A DNA stretch of 64,000 nucleotides from Tiliqua scincoides. Taxonomy: Eukaryota; Chordata; Lepidosauria; Squamata; Scincidae. Location: assembly GCF_035046505.1 (NCBI RefSeq), contig NC_089824.1, positions 119,051,997 through 119,115,996 on the forward strand, read 5' to 3'. The notes under the pieces are model-generated. The model was not told where the DNA came from. It saw nothing but the letters and a program-made list of their open reading frames with translations, and did not search any database. Shown one piece after another: positions 34,211 through 43,336 of the stretch. The position numbers and the translations under genes were made by a program. Each line of letters starts with the position of its first letter. Position 1 is the first letter of the stretch.

Positions 34211-34375
34211 TTGGCAGCTGGCGGCCTGGTGCTTCGCCACCCAGCTATAGTGAGCTCTCTGCTGCACCTTTACAGGGGAGATGGCATGCATCTCTCAGAG
34301 GTCGGGAACCATATCTTTCTGTCAGACTTGCAACGGGTCCTGCGAGGACTCTTAGATGGGGCGGGGGGATGCTAA
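34211..34375 (+). pseudogene. SGNH-hydrolase C-terminal segment of the fossil
   Basis: The frame contains GGLVLRHPAI and then DGMHLSEVGNHIFLSDLQ. The D-x-x-H in DGMH is the block-V catalytic Asp-His pair of SGNH/GDSL hydrolases, and the following hydrophobic helix is typical of the retrotransposon version. Only the C-terminal part was recognised. Its closest relatives, from memory of the family, are hydrolase frames of vertebrate DIRS/Ngaro elements; some CR1 LINEs also carry an esterase domain. Confidence 0.6.
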
Positions 34376-34863
34376 GTGCTAGGCTAGCCCCTACCCCCAT
34401 GTGGTAGGGTAGTGCGGGAACGGGAGGAGAAATAGGGAACTGGTGTCTACCTTCAGGCAAGCAACAGGCCGGGTTAAGGCCAGTGCTGAGCCCCGAGGCT
34501 ACCCGGATCGGGGGCAGCCTGGCTTGACCCCAGAATGGAATTGGGATGCTCACCTTCATGGTTCCCTGGCTCAGGGTGGGCAGAACAAATCAGCTGGCTG
34601 GATCCCGTTTCCAGAGGTTGGTGATGAAGAACCTGGCAGAGCCTTGGGCAAGCTCAGGTTCTGAGTCAAGGTGGTTCGCCCAAAAGGAGGGCTCAGACAG
34701 GAACTGTCTCCTCCTAGTTAGGTGCCCGCACTAAAGGGGGGTGGAGTATAGTCAGGACCCGTTGCATTGCACCAATCGCTGCGCAGCCTTGTAATGGAAT
34801 AAATCATGGCCCTGTTTCAATCAAGTCTTTTGTGTCACGCATGTTTGTGTGGGGATACCTGGG

Positions 34864-35182
34864 AAAGTGAGCCTGGCTGAGAGAAAATCACCTGGAGAGA
34901 ATGACTGTGGGGAGGCAAAGTGAGAGATGAAAAAGCACAGCTCCTCCCATCCATATCCTTGTTTTGCTCTTACATTAGAATCCCACCTCCCATTTTCTAT
35001 GTGATGTAGGAAGTTCTGGATTTATTTAAACTGTGCCATGTCCTTTGGCCCTAGTAAGCACAGTTACTTCTACACTTCTGAGATCAGGAAGCAGAGCTCC
35101 TTGGACGGAGCGTGCAAGGTCCAAGCAAGTTTAAGCCACAGGACCTCTCAGATTCAAAGTTATGTTCTAAAGCAGTTTAACG
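34864..35182. other. no gene recognised
   Basis: Unique-looking sequence between the fossil element and the next hAT element. Confidence 0.4.
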
Positions 35183-35540
35183 CAGTGATTCCCGAACTGT
35201 GGGTTGGGACCCACTAGTGGGTCACAGGCTGATTTTTGAGGGGTCGCCAAAGGATGATGAAAAGATCAAATAATAATTGCCTCAAGCCTGGAGGCTATTC
35301 AAAAATCTATACTGTAGCTGCTAATTACCCAGTGCTCAGCTCTTGCAGTTTGTAAGTATGTGTAAATATAGGGAGATAAATGCTTGAGGGTCTTTTTCTG
35401 GTTATTATTATTTATAAATAAAAAAAAAATATTGTTTCTTTCTAGATATCCTTTTTAAAGTCTGGTAAACCTAGGTGGGTCCTGATAAGAGTGTCATTTT
35501 AAAAAGAGGGTCCTAATGCTCAGTAGTTTGGGAACCACTG
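35183..35540. mobile_element. hAT-type element, 358 bp
   Basis: The left end CAGTGATTCCCGAACTGTGG and right end AGTAGTTTGGGAACCACTG are inverted with a few mismatches. The flanks GTTTAACG and GTATAATG match at 6 of 8 positions. The left part contains GGGTTGGGACCCACTAGTGG, typical of Charlie-like hAT elements. A+T-rich interior, no coding frame. Confidence 0.88.
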
Positions 35541-36506
35541 GTATAATGTGAAATGTAAATTAATGCATAGAAGAATGTATCTTAGCTGGGGGGGGGCAGG
35601 ACACCCCTAATTCAGAGAGGCTACCAACAGGCATCTTCTGGAGCTTTGACAAAAGGGACTGCACTCAGTCCTGGCCTCCCATCTCCAGGAACCCACAGCC
35701 TCATGTCCTCAATTACACTGGGATTGACATGGGAAAGCAAGTACATGTGGCAAAGCAGGGATGTGACTCACACACATGAATCAGACAGTGGTTTTTCCCC
35801 CCAGTTCACCAGTTAGGTGGAGTCAACTGCTTGGGTGAAGAATAACCGAAATGTAGCACACCCTTAATTGGACTGCTTTTTCCTTTCACTTTCCAGTCAT
35901 TTTTTTAAAAAAAAATGTTTTTCTTGAATTCTAATACATTTTCTTTTAAGTGTGGTGTGTGGACTAGGTGCTCTCCTTAAATTTCTCCTGGGTGAGCAGC
36001 TACTGTTTCTCATCATGACCCCTGCCTGGTGCAATCAAAATCCAAAATGACTCCGTCCCACACTTTGATTGAATCCAATCATTCCTGTCAGTGCCTGGGC
36101 GTGAACTCTGCATTGCAATCTAAAGGGTCACCTTGCTAATTCAGCAAGCCCTTGTCCTGGGTTGGGTAAATAGAGTTTAATACGATTGGCTTTAACTGCA
36201 AGCGTCAACGCTGGAAACTAACTTCCCATGGGAGGCTGCCAGTTGGTGGACCCAATGGAAAGTCTTGCACGAAAAAAGCAATGCCCACTTACAGGTCACA
36301 TATTGCCTAAACTGTTATCAAGAAGTCATGATGATAGCTAAATCCAAGACATGACAGGCACCACTTTGGGCTTCTACATCTGTCCTCTCCAATGCTTTGT
36401 AAAAAAACATATATATCTTGCCATTTCTATGGCTGAAATAAATCGGAGTCTTATTATTTATATGGTTACATGATAAAAGCATCAAGCTTTTAATTGTACA
36501 GCAGAG
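35541..36506. other. no gene recognised; possible non-coding conserved stretch
   Basis: The stretch around 36020-36240 is repeat-free with balanced composition and could be conserved non-coding sequence; this is untested. Confidence 0.25.
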
Positions 36507-36590
36507 CACTGGCGTAGCTAAGGGGGAAAGAAGGTACAGGGCCCCAGGTTCCAGGGCTCTGAGTCACAGGGGATGCCACTTCTTCAGTGT

Positions 36591-36634
<44 letters not shown>

Positions 36635-36826
36635 GGGAGGTGGTCTGAGGTATAAAAGTAATCAGCGAAAACCAAAAGTGCCTTTCTAAGGCCTCCAGGA
36701 GTCCTTCTGAGGCACAGGGAGGCCGTGCACGGCCTCCCTGCACCTCAGACCACCTCCCGGAAGCCAGGGTGGCTTCCTGAGGGTGTGAAGTTTGATTTTG
36801 TGCCAGATGGCTTAGCTACACCACTG
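36507..36826. mobile_element. hAT MITE (CACTGGCGTAGCTA family) holding a CA repeat
   Basis: The left end CACTGGCGTAGCTAAGGGGG and right end CTTAGCTACACCACTG are inverted. The flanks CAGCAGAG and CAGTAGAG match at 7 of 8 positions. It is the same family as the 205-bp element at 41637. A (CA)n microsatellite has grown inside it. Confidence 0.9.
36595..36632. repeat. (CA)n microsatellite
   Basis: About 19 uninterrupted CA units, inside the hAT MITE at 36507. Confidence 0.95.
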
Positions 36827-38350
36827 CAGTAGAGCAGGTGTAAAGCTACTGTGACAAAGACTCCTTTAGACCCCTGGATTCTGATGTAACCTTGATGAAA
36901 ACACATGAATTGCCATTACTAAGCCACAGTGAACATACGTGATCATGAGGCAAACTACTCACTGTGTCACTATTTGTTTTTACCAGTGGTGAGGAAATGT
37001 TTAAACTTCATTGGATTGAACTGGAATTGGGTTGCCAACTCTGACTTGAAGCTGTTCCTGCAGATATTTTTCCAGCCTGATGTACTTCCTAGTGGCCCTG
37101 CTTTCAGTAGACATCTGGAGAGCAGCGTTGATTCTTGGAGAACATTTGTTATTTGTGAACGTTAAAACAAGAAAGCTTAGCATGTGGAAAGGGTGCCACT
37201 GAGGTTGGAACTGTGGTGGAGGCAACATTTTCAACATCTCCTATGTCACCAGGTAACTTTGGGCTAGTCAGCATCTCTCAGTCTAACCTATCTCATTTGG
37301 TTGTTCTGACAGTAAAATGGGGGGAAGGAACACTACAGGCCCTCTGAAAGGGAGGTAAAGGGGGTATGTCCTACCTGGGCTTGGGGTCAAAAAGTGGGCC
37401 TCAGAGGGGGAGATGGGTGAATCGGGGGATGGGTGGATCAGGCCCAGGAGGAATGACTAATGGAGAAGGGAGGGAAACTGTGTACCTCTGATAAAATTCC
37501 TCTCAGAAGCCCTAGAACCTTACATAGGTTTCTTTGAGCAGGGCTAACTGAAAGGGCAGGGCACATATGGGGGATGTGTAGGTCAAATGAGATGGTCCAA
37601 GGCCTGTGGTAGTAGCAGAGGCAGGAGAGAATATGTAGGGAAAGCACAAACTGGCATAATATCACAAGGAAAATGATTTTTCTGTTTTTCCCTGGCAATG
37701 TAACGACTGACTGGACCCCCAAGCTCTGCAGTACAAGAGTTGCCACTAAATGACTACTGCATTGCACATTGCACCACAGAGGCCTTTCCTCTAAAGAACT
37801 GAAGCAATGCTGACCTTGCTTGGTTTGTAAGATCTGGATCACAGCAGACAGAGGTATAGCTGCAGGCCTTTAAAAAGAGAGAAAAAGGGACAAAAAGCAA
37901 AGAAAAGTTTAAAAAAAGGAAAGTCTATATGAAATTTGCCAATTCTTTACAGAAAGACTATAAAACAACTTTCTTCCCACACATGGTAGGTGTTCATATT
38001 TCACTTCACATCTTTTTATAGCCTAGAGTTGTCCTCATTCTCTTTCATTTTAACTCAAATATGCAGTTGCTATGGTGATACCTATATCATGTAAATCTAA
38101 TGGCTCTACTAAGGAAGAATGCACTTAATTTACTGAAGGTTGTTGGTTTACAGTGTGTTATGCAGATAGGTTGTGTAGCTTAGCACATTGTGGAGCACCA
38201 AGCCATTGAATCATAAGGGACCCTGTCAATTCCTTAGTTCTAGTAGTATGTTCTGCCTCTTAAGACACTGGGTGAAATCCTAAGGATGTAGATATTAACA
38301 CTTAAGGCAAAAGATCCATTATTTTGGAAAAAAAAACAGGTATTCATTCA
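36827..38350. other. no gene recognised; SINE fragment 37240-37330
   Basis: A tRNA-type SINE body fragment lies at about 37240-37330 (CTTTGGGCTAGTCAGCATCT, CTCAGTCTAACCTATCTCA, then GTAAAATGGGG). The rest looks unique. Confidence 0.5.
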
Positions 38351-38374
38351 TTGTGTGTGTGTGTGTGTGTGTGT
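38351..38374. repeat. (TG)n microsatellite
   Basis: About 11 uninterrupted TG units. Confidence 0.93.
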
Positions 38375-38430
38375 TAGGGAGACGGGAGTATTATAGAGTA
38401 TCTGTATACATTCTCTTTGGCTAGCTTATA

Positions 38431-39727
38431 CAGTAGAACCTCTTTAAGTTGACCACCCAAGGGACTGGAGGAAATTGGTCAACATAGGGAAGTGGTCAAC
38501 ATATGGAAAAAAGGTATTTAAATATTATCATGTTTAGCTCCCAGGACAACAAGTGCAAGGCCGAGTTATGATTTAGATTGGAGTTTTAAAAAGTTTTATT
38601 GCAAATATCAATGAGAATTGATCCTCTTTTGATGCTTACTATTTGTATTGTCTATATCTGTATCAACAGCCCACAATCAGTGATTAAAAAATCGCCTGAA
38701 AATTCATAAGCTTAAAAGAATTGTAAGTTAAAAAAAAATACTTGGTTTCATAGCAGACAGGGAGACCAATGCTATCCCTTGCAAGCCCATAGCATGTAGC
38801 ATGTTACATAGCCCCAGCAGCTGAAAAAACAAAACAAAACATTTTTTTACTTAGGCTGCCTGGCCTCCACTGGGTCTCCTCAGATTCACTAAATGCCAGA
38901 AGGTGTTTGCTACGGTCCCTCACTAAAAGCTGTTGAGAAAACTCCACAGTCAGGGAATAAGAAGACAGGTCCTCTCATGGATTGGGAACAGGTTGGGGAC
39001 CAGGAAACAGAGAGTGGGTGTCAATGGGCAATTGACAAAAAAAGTGGAGAGAGGTGGAAAGTGGAGCGCCTCAAGGATCTGTCCTGGGACTGGTGCTTTT
39101 CAACATCTTCATAAATGACCTGGAAACAGGGATAAGCAGGGAGGTGGACAAATTTGTGGGTGACACTAAACTTTTCTGAGTGGTGAAGACCAGAAGGGAT
39201 TGTGAAGTGCTCCAGAATGATCTCTCCAAACCGGGAGAATAGGCAGCAAAATAGCAGTTGTGTTTCAATATAAGTGTAAAGTAATGCACTGGTGATGGGA
39301 ACCAAAGTGAAAGGACAGTGGCTTCACTATGCACAAGCAACCTCATGTCCCTCACAACTTGGTACATGTCCAGGTACAATCAGCAGGTCTGTCGGCTATG
39401 TGCAGTGTGCCTACCTATAAAAACCCTTTCGCACACGTGCTAGCAGGCGTAGGGGAGGGATTGTCGCGTGGCTTCTTGCTTTTCCAAGATGGGACAAACC
39501 AGACAAAACACAGGCCCACAGTATCACATTCAGTGGGCAACTTATGGAGGGTAAATTAATACTCTGTGCAATGGTCGAAGTGGTCAAGATACAACTTATG
39601 GAGGTGGTCAAAATAGAGAGGTTGGTCTCCCATAGTGTATATGCAGTGTCTGTCCATACTGTGAAAATTAGGTCAACTTATGGAGGTGGTCAATATAGAG
39701 AGGTGGTCAACTTTGGAGGTTCTACTG
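38431..39727. mobile_element. pogo/Tc1-mariner-type DNA transposon remnant
   Basis: The left end CAGTAGAACCTCTTTAAGTT and right end AACTTTGGAGGTTCTACTG are inverted; both flanks are the dinucleotide TA, the target of Tc1/mariner/pogo elements. The inversion runs on through GACCACC. Subterminal repeats of AACTTATGGAGGTGGTCAA-type sequence recur at 39535-39720. No transposase frame was recognised. The interior holds a CR1 LINE fragment (38905-39310), so part of the length is secondary. Confidence 0.8.
38905..39310 (+). mobile_element. CR1 LINE reverse-transcriptase fragment
   Basis: The translation, across one frame change, gives WIGNRLGTRKQRVGVNGQ, then PGTGAFQHLHK or, in the other frame, GLVLFNIFINDLETGISREV followed by DKFVGDTKLF. 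This is the CR1-clade RT stretch around PQGSVLGP, LFNIFINDL and FADDTKL; the usual ADDT catalytic box reads GDTK here, so it is degenerate. It lies wholly inside the pogo-type element and must be younger than it. Confidence 0.85.
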
Positions 39728-40173
39728 TATATGCTAACTGTTCATCCTCCGTTTGAGAAGATCATTTGAGCATATCTCAGGCTTAGAAGATCCCCTCCTC
39801 CAGTTTCATTTTGACCTAGAAATCATCTTGCTGTACAGACAAGCCTGATAAATAGCATGGGGAGACTGCCCAACTGAAAACAATCAAGGCCTTTCAGGCC
39901 TTCGCCTCATGTTCACTGAGCACAGAAAAGGGTGGAATGAAGCACATTGGAAGCCATACAACCTAATGTACATTGGACATTTCAGCAATACCAAATGTAG
40001 GGAGGATCCACACTACACGAAGGAAACCCCACAAAAGCACAGCGCTTGAGCCATTCCACTGGTCAGAGTGTTGCAACTTGGTGTAGAGTGGAAGGATTTA
40101 CTCCTTTGTGATTAGATGGATTTTTTGTTCATCTTCAATTCTTTTCCTCTCAAACAACTCAAATGGAAATAAG
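39728..40173. other. no gene recognised
   Basis: Unique-looking sequence between the pogo-type element and the LINE. Confidence 0.4.
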
Positions 40174-40860
40174 TCTGGTCCAACAAGAAGCTGACGGAAC
40201 ATACCAAGATCCAGGTCTACAGAGCTTGCATCCTGAGTACACTTCTGTACTGCAGCGAGTCATGGACTCTTCACTCACAACAGGAGAGGAAACTGAATGC
40301 TTTCCATATGCGCTGCCTCCGACGTATTCTCGGCATCACCTGGCAGGACAAAGTTCCAAACAACACAGTCCTGGAACGTGCTGGAATCCCTAGCATGTAT
40401 GCACTGCTGAAACAGAGACGCCTGCGTTGGCTCGGTCATGTCGTGAGAATGAATGATGGCCGGATCCCAAAGGATCTCCTCTATGGAGAACTCATGCAAG
40501 GAAAGCGCCCTACAGGTAGACCACAGCTGCGATACAAGGACATCTGCAAGAGGGATCTGAAGGCCTTAGGAGTGGACCTCAACAAGTGGGAAACCCTGGC
40601 CTCTGAGCAGCCCGCTTGGAGGCAGGCTGTGCAACATGGCCTTTCCCAGTTTGAAGAGACACTTGGCCAACAGTCTGAAGCTAAGAGGCAAAGAAGGAAG
40701 GCCCATAGCCAGGGAGACAGACCAGGGACAGACTGCACTTGCTCCCGGTGTGGAAGGGATTGTCACTCCCGAATTGGCCTTTTCAGCCACACTAGACGCT
40801 GTTCCAGAACCACCATTCAGAGCGCGATACCATAGTCTTTCGAGACTGAAGGTTGCCAAC
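40174..40860 (+). mobile_element. LINE 3' end, open C-terminal ORF2 frame (copy 1)
   Basis: About 220 codons read open from roughly 40174 to the TAG at 40833-40835. In order: TLLYCSESWTLHSQQERKLN, HMRCLRRILGITWQDKVPNN, RLRWLGHVVRMNDGRIPKDL, GRPQLRYKDICKRDLKALGV and near the end CTCSRCGRDCHSRIGLFSHT, a Cys/His cluster that may bind nucleic acid. This post-RT region is known from several non-LTR retrotransposons (RTE, Ingi/Vingi-like groups); the clade is not assigned. The RT itself is missing, so the copy is 5' truncated. The 3' tail (ACCATAGTCTTTCGAGACTG, then AAGGTTGCCAAC) is the tail of the 5S SINE. Confidence 0.88.
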
Positions 40861-41636
40861 TACTATAAGGAAAGCATGCTGGAAGTTCTGATTTCTTTCT
40901 TTGTGAGCTGGTTTGTAAAGAGACGGTGTTCTAAAAATGGCATAACATGAATCATTGAGCAGAAGTCATATGTGACCTGCAGCAAGCAGAAGGGCATTGT
41001 GTGTCTGTCAGCGATGATATGTGAACCCCTGGCCTATCAATGAATCACACATCTGCATTTTGAACAGAGTCATTTTTCAGGTATTCTCGATGCAGAATGC
41101 AAAAATACGTGGCACCTCAGTCAGAATAAATAGCTGCCTTTTTTCCCCTTCATGTTATTTCTACATGTCTCACAAAGAGGCACAATGTTTTTAAACCATT
41201 TGTCCTTTAGGCTTTGAAGCAAAGGCCATGAAATCCAAATCCAGCATTGGATCAGTGCATTTAAGACAGAAATTAACAAAGAAATGGTAGCAGGGAGCTG
41301 ATAACTGTTGATGAATGTTTGTGGGTCATGGAAAGTCCTAAGTGGTAAAAGGAGGTGGAGCACCTTAAGGTTAAGGATGAAGAATTGGACAGTAGTGAGG
41401 GAAATTGACAACAATATGATGCTAAGAATTGGCTTGCTGTGTAGTTCGTAGCATTGGTGTATGGGGTATAGAGGAGTTCATTCAAAATTGGATATAATAA
41501 TTATATAAACATAGTCTTGAAAAACATGTATCAAAGCTGCATTGCTGGATAGCTAGTTTGTTTCATGGTTCCTGTGATTGGAGGTTTCTTAAAGTGGAGT
41601 GTGTTGCTTAATTAGGTAAGCATATTTTGCTGTCTC
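40861..41636. other. no gene recognised
   Basis: Unique-looking A+T-leaning sequence. Confidence 0.4.
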
Positions 41637-41841
41637 CACTGGCGTAGCTAGATGGGGGGGCGGGATACTAAGTTTTGCAGGGAACCTCCCCACAGTGTGC
41701 AAGTGGTCCCTCCCCTTGGAAGTCATTCACCTCCATTTCCCCCCTCCGGCCCAAATGGCTCCAAAGGGGAGGGGAGGAGCCGCTTGCATGCTGCGGGGAG
41801 GCCCCCTACAAGTGCCCCGCCCCCCTCTAGCTACGCCAGTG
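41637..41841. mobile_element. hAT MITE (CACTGGCGTAGCTA family), 205 bp
   Basis: The left end CACTGGCGTAGCTAGATGGG and right end CCCCTCTAGCTACGCCAGTG are inverted. The flanks GCTGTCTC and GCCGTCTC match at 7 of 8 positions. The interior contains CTCCATTTCCCCCCTCCGGC and ATGGCTCCAAAGGGGAGGGG. A fragment of the same family lies near 16620. Confidence 0.93.
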
Positions 41842-42277
41842 GCCGTCTCCACCTTTGTACACCTTCCTCAAACTCTGTTCTGTCACCAGAACTTTTATAT
41901 ATATGAAATACATATATATATACATAAATGTACAACATTTCCTAAATCCAACATAAAGCTGTGGAGGTAGTGGAGAACCTTTCATTTACTGAATTGCCCT
42001 AGCTGGATAGCCCATCTCTAATTTTGGCTGTGATAGAAGAGATTAATTGTGCATTTTCAGCATTAATCAGCTTAGTTCTGCCAAAGACCAAGGATATTCC
42101 AAATGAGCGGAGGCCGAAGAACCACTACTTTTAATATCAGCTGTAGCAGAAGGATTCAATTCACTCTACTTATTATATGCTTGAGATACAGCTTGGCTGA
42201 GTAAGTACAAGGCCTAGAAAGCTGATGTTGTGGCATTAATTAAAATGCCTTGAGCTTGAAGAACTGTTTTGGTTCCC

Positions 42278-42526
42278 TTTCTCTCTGCCTATTTTAGACG
42301 ACAAAACCGATACCCACCTTCTATGATCCTTCAAGATACAATGCGCTGTCATGCAAAAATGATTGCCTCTACATTGAACCTTGAATCTGATTCTCCATTG
42401 TTGCGTACATTGATCTTTAAGGGTTCATATCAACAGCTGATGGCACTCTTGTCCCAGTTGGAGCCAAACTACTCACTGAGATCACTGGGAAGGCCCTTAT
42501 TTGAGTGCTGCATTCTGGTGAAGTAA
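42278..42526 (+). CDS. unrecognised exon-like frame after a splice-acceptor-like site
   Basis: A pyrimidine-rich CTCTCTGCCTATTTTAG is followed by an open frame to TAA at 42524-42526, reading RRQNRYPPSMILQDTMRCHA, then FKGSYQQLMALLSQLEPNYS and GRPLFECCILVK. The amino-acid mix looks protein-like. I do not recognise the family. The LEPNYSLRS phrase recalls the LEPxYxLPS motif of hAT transposases, so a transposase remnant is one possibility; a host terminal exon is another; chance is a third. No AATAAA lies close downstream. Confidence 0.2.
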   Translation, partial: FLSAYFRRQNRYPPSMILQDTMRCHAKMIASTLNLESDSPLLRTLIFKGSYQQLMALLSQLEPNYSLRSLGRPLFECCILVK

Positions 42527-42768
42527 CTTCCATAGAAGCACACTCTTTGGAAGGGGGCTTTCACAAGCCTAGAGTGGTTCCTGAATTTGGACCTTGTGTG
42601 TTAATGCCCTACTTGAGCCAAAGGTTTAATTGCAGGGAGATCTGACATACCTGTATTGAAGCCTCTTGATAGAAACAAGAAAAAAAAAAGACTTGTGTGA
42701 TACTCCTTGTAGTATCTTCCAGGTCACCTAATAGAATCTTTTAGGTCACATTTGCTCACTGATCTGGA

Positions 42769-43030
42769 TGGTCCAAGACCTCCTGATATCTAAGGCCAAA
42801 TGCTGCCCCCTTAATTGAGGATGTGCCAACCTCACTTCCTCCCACTCTCCAATGTTCAGGCTGACCTTCTCTCCACACTTCCTCTCTGACCCCCTCATCC
42901 TTTTCCAATCCAAGGATGGAAGGAGAAGGAGGGGCAGTGGAGGCAAGTAGCCAGACAGAGATGAATGACCCCCACCAATCTGCTGTATGGGGTGATTGCT
43001 TCAGTCTGTCTCATGAATGGGCTAGCCCTG
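42769..43030. mobile_element. hAT-like element, CAGGGCC group
   Basis: The right end CATGAATGGGCTAGCCCTG matches that of the element at 21980. The left end TGGTCCAAGACCTCCTGAT matches its left end with one base missing. The flanks GATCTGGA and GATCTGAG match at 6 of 8 positions. The interior GCCAAATGCTGCCCC phrase is shared. Confidence 0.65.
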
Positions 43031-43279
43031 GATCTGAGAAACTGAATTTGACTGAGGCTAAAGACCTGCCCTATCCCTGAATCTGATAGGGCCTTTGGAG
43101 AGAAGTGGAAAAAAGAAGAATTTTCTTTAGATTAAAAAAATTACTCTACTATAGAAGCTGAGTGTGATCTGGTCTTCTTGTTACATTACTGGGAAAGAGT
43201 GTGCATAATAAGGACTGTAGAAGAATGGCTATTCAATGGTGTTAGGGGAAAAAAGGACACTCCGAGCAGATCCCCAGAC

Positions 43280-43336
43280 ATGAATGCAGTTCTGCACTTT
43301 GCATCTGCCCTGGGCTTGCTACTGCTGCTCATCCTG
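43280..43336 (+). CDS. possible first exon coding a signal peptide
   Basis: ATG at 43280 (G at -3) starts 19 codons, MNAVLHFASALGLLLLLIL, a strongly hydrophobic leader-like peptide, immediately followed by CTG|GTGAGT, a good splice-donor match, in phase 0. This is the usual shape of exon 1 of small secreted-protein genes. Downstream exons could not be identified, and the sequence after about 43380 looks repeat-derived (it resembles sequence flanking 10608-10828). A chance hydrophobic frame is quite possible. Confidence 0.2.

Larger units (their letters stand above)
30160..34863 (+). mobile_element. DIRS/Ngaro-like retrotransposon fossil, long copy
   Basis: The first ~165 bp and last ~455 bp match the ends of the 7139-7930 copy on the other strand, which sets the boundaries. 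Between them lie a tandem array of ~90-bp palindromic modules (30449-31600), a ~65-bp minisatellite (33640-34195) and the end of an SGNH-hydrolase-like frame (34211-34375). An AATAAA signal lies near 34798. SGNH domains are known in vertebrate DIRS/Ngaro tyrosine-recombinase retrotransposons; with no target duplication, that family is inferred. No recombinase or reverse-transcriptase segment was recognised, so the copy is clearly not whole. Confidence 0.5.

Noticed and set aside
40308-40835. Host gene with a zinc-finger-like C terminus
   Set aside because: The frame ends in the LINE/SINE tail, and a second truncated copy with its own target duplication lies at 48861; it is a LINE.
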